Positions 55,070 through 64,000 of a stretch of DNA of 64,000 nucleotides are shown here, one piece after another. The stretch's first letter is position 1, and each line of letters starts with the position of its first letter. Source of the DNA: Filobasidium wieringae (lineage: Eukaryota > Basidiomycota > Tremellomycetes > Filobasidiales > Filobasidiaceae); assembly GCA_001600055.1 (NCBI GenBank), contig BCIV01000011.1:744001-808000 (forward strand). Direction: 5' to 3'. The notes beneath the pieces are model-generated. The model was given only the letters and a program-made list of their open reading frames with translations. It did not search any database and was not told the origin of the DNA. Both the position numbers and the translations under genes were made by a program.

Positions 55070-57687
55070 ATGCCCACTCTTCACGATTTTGACTACCTTT
55101 TCGCTTTCGGGGTCATATTCTGTACCCTGGATGCGTTCATGATCGGTAATTTCGTGTACTAAGACCCAGTGTCTGGTCCAGCGAGCTGACAAGGATGGAC
55201 TTTGCAGGCGCCAACGATGTCGCCAACTCGTTCGCTACCGCCGTTTCGAGTAAATCCTTGACGATGCGTCAAGCCACTCTGGCCGCGGCCGTAATGGAAT
55301 TCCTCGGAGCGGTACTTGTCGGTCAACGAGTATCGAGTACGATCAAGAACGGGATCGTCCCGGCCTCCATCTTTCAGGATAACGCTGGAGTCCAGTTGCT
55401 GGCGTTTGTCAATGCCATTTTCGTTTCATCAGGTACGTCGTGCCGCTTGTTCACGCGCGAGTCGGTCGTACTGAAGGTTTCGTCTTTCCCCTAGTCTGGC
55501 TATCGATCGCCACAAAGATGGGCTGGCCCGTATCGACCACCTATTCCATCGTCTCGGCCGTTGCAGGTGTAGGTATCGCCGCAGGTGGATTTGACGCGCC
55601 CAACTGGGGTTGGAACGTTGGGAAAGGATTAGGAGCGATCTTTGGTGGACTTGTCATTGCCCCTGCTTTGGCCGCTGGTTTCGCTGCCGTCGGTAAGCTC
55701 AGAAGGCGGTTTGGTCATGTAAACCAACACCGCTGACCTTTTGGTATAGTCTACCTGCTGGTCAAATACATTGTCCTCGTCAGGCAGAACCCGACTCGAT
55801 GGGGATTGTTGACCGGTCCTTTCTGGTTCTTCGCCGTCGCTTGTATCTTGACAATGAGTATCGGTAAGCGAGACCGATCTCCTGACGCCCGATGCTGTAT
55901 TGACGCGCTGTACCGAATGATAGTATACAAGGGCGCTCCTCAGCTCGGATTGGACAAGATGTCACCGGGAAAGACAGCCGCTGCCATCCTCCTCACCGGA
56001 TTAGTTGTTGGAATCCTGGCCGCGGTCTTCTGGGCACCTTATGTCCATGGAAAAGTCATCAAGAAGGATTACAGTGAGTCTGGAAGCTACAGGCAGTGAA
56101 GATGAATGAATACGAAGATTGACCTTGCTCACTCGCGACAGCCTTGAAATGGTACCACTTTTTCATGGGACCTTTACTTTGGAAACGACCCGCTCCCGAA
56201 GACGCAGCGTCTCACCAAGCCGTGTCCGACTATCGAATCCGGAAATCCAACGAGAGCGAGGTTCAGGGGGAGAGTCTCCACGTCACCCCGATCGACTCTC
56301 AAGCTGAGAAAGCCGATCGTCCTACCAGCGCTTCAACGGGTCTCGAGGGTCCGGCGGAGGCTAAAGCTCGAGAGCTCTTCGCTGCTGAAACCCCTACGAC
56401 TAGCTCGGTGAATGACAGTCCTCTATCCCGGGAAATCGAGCGACCTCAAGTCGAAGGGCTTTGGATCTTACCTTCCAACCTCTGGATCATCATGCGCCAC
56501 AAGATCTTCCCTACGGTATTCAAGATCTTCACACACGGGTCATCCGTCGATATCCACGCCATGCAGGCTCAAACGAAGGATTCCGCCGCCGGAGCTCGAA
56601 TGAAAGAGGTCTACGCGAGAGCCAAACAGTACCCGAACGAGACGGAACACCTGTTCAGTTTCATGCAGGTCTTGACGAGTTGTACGGCCAGTTTCGCACA
56701 TGGGGCTAACGATCTTAGTAACGCCATCGGACCGTTTGCGGTTATTTATCATACTTGGAAGGTGGGCCCTTCCCCTCGACCGGATTCAGGGCTAGAGCGG
56801 AACTGACGATCCTCCTTTCTCCCCCCTCCCGGTTGTGTACGTAGTTCGGTGTACCCGCGGGGAAGAACGCCGATGTGGAGATCTGGATGTTGGTATTCGG
56901 CGCTTCCGCGCTCGTCCTAGGTCTAGCGACTTATGGGTACAACATCATGGCCGTCCTCGGTGTGAGTCATGTTTCGGACCGCCATTATCCTCGTCGTCTT
57001 TTTTCTACTCGGAACTGAAACGATATGATGGTTCGTATGTTTTTCGTGCCATGGGTAGAACCGGATCACCCTTCATTCACCTAGCAGAGGATTCTCTATG
57101 GAATTGGGAGCGGCGATCACGGTGATCTTGGCATCGCAATACGGTCCGTTCCTCTTCCTCTCCCCTCTCCCCTCTCCCGACTCCATCCTAATATACTCAC
57201 CTCCTTTCACGGTTTCCCCTTCATTGGTTCGATTCGATTCGATTCACCAGGTATTCCCGTCAGTACGACGATGTGCATTACGGGGGGGACGATCGGGGTG
57301 GGCTTGTGTAATGGGGATCTGAGGGCTATCAATTGGAGACAAATCGGTGAGTTTTGTTTTCTGTCGGTATTGGGGGTGGCGATGGGGGCAGGAGGTTTTG
57401 AAGGGTTGGGAATTGGTTTTGCGAAGATGTGTAGGGAAGGACGGAACGCCCGCGTTTTCCCTTTCCCTCCCTTCCTCATCAAAACCTGATTCACCGCTCT
57501 CCCCTCCCTACCCTTCACCGTCCCAAAAAAGAAACGACCTTGAACTAACTTCACCCCCCTCACCCGTCCCCTCCCTTTTTGACCTCTAGCATGGATCTAT
57601 ACCGGTTGGATAGGGACGATTCTGATCGTTACGACCGGGAGCGCCTGTTTACTCGCTATCGTGTTGAACGCACCGCACTTCGTCTGA
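55070..57687 (+). CDS. PHO89: PHO89/PiT-type sodium-phosphate symporter
   Basis: Ten exons, 55070-55145, 55208-55432, 55495-55692, 55750-55863, 55924-56073, 56142-56761, 56845-56961, 57059-57143, 57251-57346 and 57590-57687, give 592 residues. The inverted-repeat PiT signatures are GANDVANSFATAVSSKSLT in the N-half and FAHGANDLSNAIGPFAVI in the C-half. The partner blocks are KMGWPVSTTYSIVSAVAG and GIPVSTTMCITGGTIGVGL. About 12 transmembrane segments flank a hydrophilic central loop of about 150 residues rich in Glu, Ser and Pro. Pho89 imports phosphate with sodium at the plasma membrane, mainly under alkaline or low-phosphate conditions. Exons 7-9 rest on short but well-conserved membrane segments. 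Confidence 0.94.
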
Positions 57688-58530
57688 ACGGGCGGGAATG
57701 GGGTGGGTCTGGATGGATGGTGGATGGGTGAAACGGATTGAAGGTTGCGGTCGTGAGGTTAGGGACGAGAGAGTAGGATATGGGAGATGGCTACGAGACG
57801 CTTCTGGATGACACACGTGCGCGAGTACGAGGTGAGAGGAAACGATCCGATCTGAACGTCTACACGTCTAGTTTTCTTCGCTGCTGTATTCTCGAAATCT
57901 TTAGAGCTAGATACGGATTCTAAACGACCTGGTGGGACTTGTACGATTACCCTAGAATGAGGAATGAGGAAAGAGGATTGAGATATGGACATGTTTGCGA
58001 CGTCCAGCACAGCAGAATGGACGTCGCGGGAGTGCGACGCGATGGGATGTGATGCGATACAACAAGTGCACAGCCATATCGATATTGTACAAGAGCCAGG
58101 CTATCAACCTCCATGTCCATGTGTGTGTATGGGGCATTGCAGTGCAAGAAGGGTTCTATTTGAACGACCTCGGTGACATTTATAGCCCAACGTGCGCTGT
58201 GCGGTATGCGATATGCGATATTATGCGATATGGTGATTGTCGTTCCACAAGGAACCAATACGGAATGAATACCTTCCGGTGTGAATGAACCTTGTTGCTC
58301 AGGTCGCTGGGTGGGCCTGTGGGTCTCTTCGATGGCGCCGTTGTGTGTGGGAGAGGAATAGAAGTGAGGTTGTGTGTTGTGTCGTGTGTGTTGGGATATA
58401 AAGCAGCGCTGGGTGTTTTTGTTGGGAAAAGACGAGGTCAGAGGTGCGCCATGTCGTCGTAGAGTACTCAGCGTCCAGGGTGGCCACCTCTATCTATCAT
58501 TAGTTTGATAAGAGACACGTATGACACGTC
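57688..58530. other. Intergenic region with short direct repeats
   Basis: About 840 bases. Between about 58200 and 58235 the word ATGCGATAT recurs in near-tandem copies. TGTGT-rich sequence lies at about 58345-58395. No gene is supported on either strand; overlapping plus-strand frames around 57990-58290 lack protein character. Confidence 0.45.
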
Positions 58531-60265
58531 ATGTCACGACCACCACCCATCCAGCTACAACGATCTCCCGATTCCTTCGTCTTATCATCCTCGACGGCGA
58601 CATCGCCAGTTCGAACCAGATCATCATCACCGCTTCATCTCCACAGCGACCTCCCTTGTCCAATCACCACCACCATCCTCCCCCTCTCCATCCTACTCAC
58701 TCTCATCGTCGCCTGGTCGTTACAGGTCTTTCAAGCCGATCACGGCAGCATGAACCATCTGTCCTCGTTGTTACAGAGGAGAAAGGGGGAGAACGAGTTG
58801 ATCGATTATATGAACCGTCGTCATCATGATGGCGAGGAACGTAAACAGGGAGTGGTCATGGCGAACAGTCATAACGATGAGATGCAAAAGGAACCTTTCG
58901 TACGTCGCCCTCACCTCGCCTCGTTCAATTCCTCCTCAACTGATCTACCCTCTCCTTCCACGCTCCGGACAGACCCTAGCGTACTCCCTCTCCCTAGCAT
59001 CAATAGAAGCCGATACCTACCTCGCCACACCCAACTACTTCCTCTCCCACCCCCTCTCCAACCGCACGAAACACGACCACCCCGAACCCGTACCCATCGA
59101 GCAGGCCGAACAGACGGACGAGCCTGATCTTTATGTCGGACATACGCCGTTGGATTTGAGAAGGGAGAAGACGTTGAGGAGCGTTTATTTGGATAGGATC
59201 TGGGAGATTTTGGAGAGGAATAATCAGGGGAGGGGTCGTCGGGGTGCGGCGGGTTCTGGGGGTTCTGTCTCGGAGTCGTTGGATTCGGATTCGTTATCGT
59301 CTTTCGATGACGACGATAAGCACGATCCGAATGAGCAGGACAAGCAGCCGAAACGAGGGATCAGAGGGAAGAAGGAATGGGATTGGAATGGACTCTTCAC
59401 CGAACAGGGGGAGAAGGATCGCACTTTATTGTTCTACATCGATGTCGTGAGTCCTCAATTCACCTCTTCTCACCAACGTCCTCCACCCATTTCTTTTCCA
59501 TCGGGGCTGCTCACTGACTTTGCTACCTCCCGCTACTAGAAACATAACAAGAAAGCAGGAGAGATCATGTACCCTTACCTCCTCAAAGCGCTAGAACCTT
59601 TCCGCAAGGCAGGCTATCTGACGACTTTCCACCGTTCTTCCACCCCCGGATCGAGCGTCACCGACGGACATATGACGCTCGGACCGTTGACTATCATCGG
59701 GACCGGCGATACACCCCTCTTATCAGTCCTCCAAGAACGGGAGAGGATCATCTTCTTCGATGCACCGCTTTTACATCTCGCTCAGCCGGTCGTTTTCCCC
59801 GATCCGGAGACGGGGGTGATGAAGACGGTGGATTGGGACCCGACTTTCGCTCCCGTCGCTTCGGGGAAATTCCCATTACAGGCTTATATTTCCCAGATCA
59901 TCGGTTTGATCTGTCCTTTGGAATGGTTCGAGTCGATCCCTTATCCTCATCGACGACCGTCTCCATCGTCATCCTCGTCGTCGTCGTCGTTCTCGATAGA
60001 AGGATCCGTATCCACCGTGCGGGAAGACATCCGTCTAGCCCATTCCAAAGGCATCCAAGCCCGATGGTGGGGAGTCATCGGATGGCCCAGGAGCGTCAGG
60101 TGGAGGATGTGGAGACGGTTGAAGACTTTGGGTGCTGATTGGATAAATGCCGATCAGTTGCGAGAGGTCAGGAGGTTTTTGAGAGCTTATGAGGAGATTG
60201 AGCGGGGGAAGGGGGGGAAGGGTGGGAAAGGAGGGAAGGAGGGGAAGGTGATGGAGAAGGAGTAG
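58531..60265 (+). CDS. AIM6-like protein (PLC/GDPD-like phosphodiesterase fold), membrane-anchored
   Basis: Three exons, 58531-58899, 58973-59446 and 59540-60265, give 522 residues. A Pro/Ser-rich N-terminus precedes one transmembrane segment (about 44-66). The phosphodiesterase-like motifs are ANSHNDEMQKEPF (H114, D116), SLASIEADTYLA (E135, D137) and LYVGHTPLDLRREKTLRSVY. The C-terminal block RWWGVIGWPRSVRWRMWRRL with ADWINADQL completes the TIM-barrel pattern. Yeast Aim6 (altered inheritance of mitochondria) has the same order and unknown substrate. An acidic Ser/Asp-rich insert lies at about residues 205-250. The C-terminus is a Gly/Lys tract encoded by a G-rich run (about 60205-60252). 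It lies only 75 bases upstream of the GPI mannosyltransferase start, in the same direction. Confidence 0.82.
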
Positions 60266-60340
60266 GTATGATGGGTTTCTTCTCTCTTTCCCCTCGTTCG
60301 CTTAGAATAGATCCCTCCCCCTCCCTTCTCTCTGTTTTTA

Positions 60341-61996
60341 ATGACTTTTGACGAAACGTTTGTTGACGATACCCCACCTTGTTGTTTCCCCTTTTCACCC
60401 CCCTTTATACCCTTTTGATGATCATTATCATGATATACGACCGACCATCTTTCCGATGACCCAGTCCGCCCTCTCTTCTCCCCCCACCCTCTTCTCTCCC
60501 CGGCCCCGTCCGAGTCCTTTTCGATCACACGATCAGGCACGCGATCCCGCTCTCTTTCTTCCTCCAGATCTTACTCGTTGGATATGGGGAATACCAGGAT
60601 AGGCATTTACAAGTAAAGTACACCGATGTGGATTACAAGGTCTTTGGGGATGCCGTGAGGTGTTTGTGGACGGGGTGTGGGAGGGGGGAGGATGGGTTGG
60701 CTAGTGGATGGTTAGGTGAGGGGATCGGAGAGTGAGTCGTGGAGATGAGGACGGTAGAGGTTTCTCGGTCCTGATTGATTTCAATCTGCAAGCCCATACG
60801 CTAGGGCCACGTACCGTTACACGCCCTTGTTGGCCATCATCTTATCCCCCATCTGGTTACTCCCCGACCCCCTCGGCGCGTTCTCAGGGAAATTACTATT
60901 CTCCGCCGTATCGTCTTTCATCATCCCACCTCTCCTCATGGGCCAATACCTCAACGCCCCTGCCACCTTGACTCATCTGATTTGGACCCTTAACCCGATG
61001 ATTCTCAATATCAACACGAGAGGATCGTCCGAATCGTTACTGGCCGCATTGGTACTCGCTTCCCTCGTCCTGGTCAAGCGAAGGAGCATGGGATGGGCAG
61101 CGATGGTTTGGGCCTTTAGCGTACATTGGAAGGTCTATCCTATCATCTATGCCGCACCCATCTTGATGCAACTGCAGAAGATGGATCAGGGGCGGTTTTG
61201 GACTTGGAACAAGATCAGATTCGGTCTCGTCAGTGCGGGAACGTTCTTCGTGTTGAGCGTTTCATGTTGGTTGGTGTAAGTCTGGATAGAGGTCCGTTGT
61301 CTGGAAAAACTCGTTGACATGGGCGTTGCCTTCCAGTTGGGGACAACCTTTCCTCGAACATACCTACTTGTACCACGTCGGTCGACTGGATCATCGACAC
61401 AACTTTTCCCCCTATTTCTACCCCATCTACCAATCAATGTTTGGCAACGCAATCATCGACCCTGGCTCACAAAACTTGTCATCGCGACTCTACCGAGCGG
61501 TGGATCACCCTCTATTCGCATTCCTACCCCAAATGGTTGCTACCGGAGCTGCCGGTCTGATACTGGCCAACAAGACGACCCTCGAATTCGCGTTCTTCGT
61601 ACAGACTGTCCTTTTCGTCACCTTTAATAAAGTTTGCACTTCTCAGGCGAGTCTTATTTCGACCCCTTGCAACGAGGGAAAGCTGACACGGTCGGTTTTG
61701 TAGTACTTCTTATGGTATCTCTTTTTCCTACCAGCTATCGTGCCTAGATTACAGTTATCTAAATCTGCGGGCTTCACGCTTCTAGGTGGATGGATAGCTG
61801 CACAGGTACGTCGGCCTCGTCATCGTGGCAATCTTCTAGACATTAAATCCTCTCACCGCAGGCGCTTTGGCTTTCCACGGCTTACAAGCTAGAATTCTTG
61901 GCACAAAACGTGTACCTCTCGCTCTGGACCGCAGGGCTTGGATTTCTAGCTACAAACACATGGTGTATCATCCGCCTGATAAAGGCGTACAAATAA
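60341..61996 (+). CDS. GPI14: GPI mannosyltransferase I, catalytic subunit (PIG-M)
   Basis: Six exons, 60341-60357, 60465-60731, 60793-61275, 61337-61646, 61704-61805 and 61862-61996, give 437 residues. The luminal catalytic loop reads YGEYQDRHLQVKYTDVDYKV, with the DXD motif at D60-V-D62, then DPYARATYRYTPLLAIILSP. Many transmembrane segments follow; NPMILNINTRGSSESLLAAL and AFSVHWKVYPIIYA are conserved in PIG-M, as is YFLWYLFFLP near the C-terminus. The enzyme adds the first mannose to GlcN-acyl-PI in the ER lumen during GPI-anchor assembly. The intron after exon 4 has a GC donor (GCGAGT). Exon 1 (17 nt) is the only ATG that joins in phase and is weakly supported; the frame is otherwise open from 60465. 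Confidence 0.88.
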
Positions 61997-62068
61997 TCCT
62001 CGCGGAAGCTGAAACCATGTTGTACCCATCTATACCCTTGATAACGTACGTATACCTATTACAAATCA

Positions 62069-64000
62069 TCACTTGAACGAACGTATGTCGCTCGAATCGT
62101 CTACTGGAAGGATCTTCACCGTGGGCACGTCCACATCGCGTCGAGGCGTAGACTCTTCTTCGAGTTCGAGAGTCTTCTCGTGCTCGCCATCAATCGAGGA
62201 TGTAGTAAGGGATGGCGAGGGCAAGGTTTCGACATCACGAGCGTTCGACGATTTTCTACGGACAGTTCAGAATCAGCCAATGTTTGCGGTTCCCCCTTTC
62301 GCTACCTATTTACCTCTTCATGAAAATGACTGCACCCGCAAACGTTATCCACATAGCGATCAAGAAGCCTAAACTTGCTGGATAACCTTTAGGAAAGGTT
62401 GGCGACTCGACAGTCGGGAAAGTGAGCAAGGGTATCCAGATGCTGCGGGGAAGACACACGTGTCAGGAAAAGCCGTTCGCGAGGCAACGCTTGGTCAGGA
62501 CTAACTTTCCAGAATAACCAAAAGCCATCATACTTCCGATAGCTGTGAAACTACGACTCAGCTGAAAGGCGGCATATTCTGATGTACAGAGTCACTTACT
62601 GATCGCTCTCGCTTCTGGGTCGTCGCGCATCACCGTATTGAGCCAACTATACAGGATGGGACTGGTCGCTCCAGAAGTCCCCGCGACATAGAACGCGAGG
62701 AATTTGAGCCAGGCAGGAACCGACCAGACGATCAGGACGATAAGACTAAAAGTCATCGCCACTTGAGGTATCGAGAACATGAAGAGCACCGGCACAACTC
62801 CCGCAAGAGAAGTCCCAAACCAAGAAGAGAAAGCTTGGATGATGTTGATCGGTGTTGGCAACACGTTGATCATCTCCACCGAGTACTTGCTTGGTTCAGA
62901 TTTAAGCCACAGCGACATGTATCCTGTCCAGTAGTGTGCTTGGATAAGGAAGCTGCAAGGTGTCGGCAACAGTCAGTATGGCTGTAAACCTCACGCGAAC
63001 GGCAGACTCACGCGTAGATGGCAACAGCTATGATCCAGACTGATTCCATGAGAAGATGTCGTCAGTATTCTACGTCACAAATCATTTCCTAATCACTGAC
63101 TAGGTTTCTTCACGGTCCGAATGAACGTCTTAATGCTGATCTTCTCAGCCTTCGTCCTTTGTGCAGGTCCCAATCTAGTAGAAGCGAACGCGTGTTCTTC
63201 TGCTGTCATGAACCAAGGTTTCTTCGACGATGGAAGACCAGGGAAGAAAACGAAACCAATGAAAGCAATAGGTAAAGTGATGATTCTAGGGAGATTGCTA
63301 CGTCAGCTACATGGTATTGATCGCACCATCAGGACACATCCTTACCCGTCAACCACGAAGAGCCATTGCCAACCTTTGAGTCCGGCCACACCATTCAGAT
63401 GTTTGTAGGTCGCAGCCTGAAGATAACCTTATAAAAAGCGAGACTTCATTAATGCTCGAATGGTCGACTGGCTATGATTATTCGCTTACCAGATATCATC
63501 GACCCAAGAGCGTTACAGGTGAACCAAGTTCCGGCTCTTTTAAAGAGTTCTTCATTCTTGTACCACGATCCCAACAAAAAATGGGTAGCTCCGAATGATG
63601 GTGCTTCCCAGAACCCAATAAGCGCACGAAGGAGATAGAAGTGCCAAGCTTTCGTGCCCCGGGATTGAGCAAATGTCAGAATTGCCCATACTATCTCGAG
63701 TCTACAGATCGGTGTTGTCAGTCGTCGAAGCTTACGACCTGATAGTGTTTCGAGGGTACTCACGTCGGCAGGAAGTAGGCAGCGCTGAACCAGTAATGTC
63801 ATCAGCGTTTCCAACTTCACCCCTATGCCAACGATCGTGCTTACAGTGCTGGCCGCTAAGGCAAGGGAAGGTACGATTTACAGTCAGACGGTGTTTACTA
63901 ACGAGCGACATGCTTTACTCACGCTTTGTACCAGAGTCAGGGGGACTTGTCCAAGTACATATGCCGCCGTCCAGGAAGTAACCATATAATTTAGCGCATT
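62069..64000 (-). CDS. MFS transporter, allantoate/DAL5 (ACS) family, 5' end beyond window
   Basis: Exons from the right edge: 64000(partial)-63919, 63855-63764, 63694-63490, 63427-63346, 63285-63101, 63039-63012, 62952-62600, 62542-62506, 62442-62314 and 62255-62069. Phases agree throughout. Landmarks in order are NYMVTSWTAAYVLGQVPLTL, LRALIGFWEAPSFGATHFLL, FTCNALGSMISGYLQAATYK, GLKGWQWLFVVDGIITLPIA, AGTSGATSPILYSWLNTVM and SMMAFGYSGNIWIPLLTFP. This is the pattern of DAL5/TNA1/SEO1-type permeases that import allantoate, vitamins or other anions at the plasma membrane. The last exon adds a 62-residue charged cytosolic tail. The first two exons at the edge were joined by phase and are less certain. 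The substrate is unknown. Confidence 0.85.

Noticed and set aside
1..64000. CRISPR array, prokaryotic operon features, transposon termini, tRNA or rRNA genes
   Set aside because: None was seen by eye; this is a eukaryotic nuclear region. A tRNA scan could not be run.

Overview
The window is nuclear DNA of a basidiomycete fungus, most likely a tremellomycete yeast. The evidence is dense short spliceosomal introns (mostly 45-110 nt, GT-AG with a few GC-AG), a catalogue of fungal housekeeping genes with one gene per 2-3 kb, a single-chain NUP98-NUP96 nucleoporin, a fungal phytoene desaturase and a CAP10-type glycosyltransferase. All gene models below were built by hand from reading-frame continuity across splice sites; no search was run. 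Species cannot be named from the sequence.

Left part (1-20 kb): a CBS-domain protein cut by the left edge (-), an 11-exon drug:H+ antiporter-type transporter (+), an acidic protein of unknown function (+), then a gene-poor stretch in which two unrecognised minus-strand genes can be assembled (6688-7494 and 8857-10639). Next come phytoene desaturase (crtI type, -) and, divergent from it, an HRD3/SEL1L ER-degradation adaptor (+). A mitochondrial pair follows: mL38 (-) and, divergent from it, KGD4/MRPS36 (+).

Middle part (21-40 kb): a RUD3-like Golgi golgin (-), homoserine dehydrogenase (+), the NUP98-NUP96 precursor (-), an unknown acidic-tailed protein (+), a small secreted protein (-), the oligosaccharyltransferase subunit SWP1/ribophorin II (-) and splicing factor CWC25 (+).

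Right part (42-64 kb): a run rich in secretory-pathway and cell-surface genes. It has a GDS-motif SGNH-type protein (+), a GT90/CAP10-family glycosyltransferase (+), a PC-esterase/TBL-like protein with GDS and DCxHxC motifs (-) and a GT61 glycosyltransferase (+) sharing a bidirectional promoter with the PC-esterase gene. These are followed by a DUF985 cupin (-), an intronless BAHD-like acyltransferase (+), a PHO89-type phosphate transporter (+), an AIM6-like phosphodiesterase-fold membrane protein (+), GPI mannosyltransferase I (PIG-M/GPI14, +) and an allantoate/DAL5-type MFS transporter cut by the right edge (-).

The most interesting unit is 41.9-51.9 kb: two SGNH-fold proteins and two glycosyltransferases of capsule/glycan families lie side by side with shared or similar promoters. 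This looks like a local glycan assembly and O-acylation module. The second most interesting item is the multi-exon gene next to crtI, which is nearly invisible to open-reading-frame scans.
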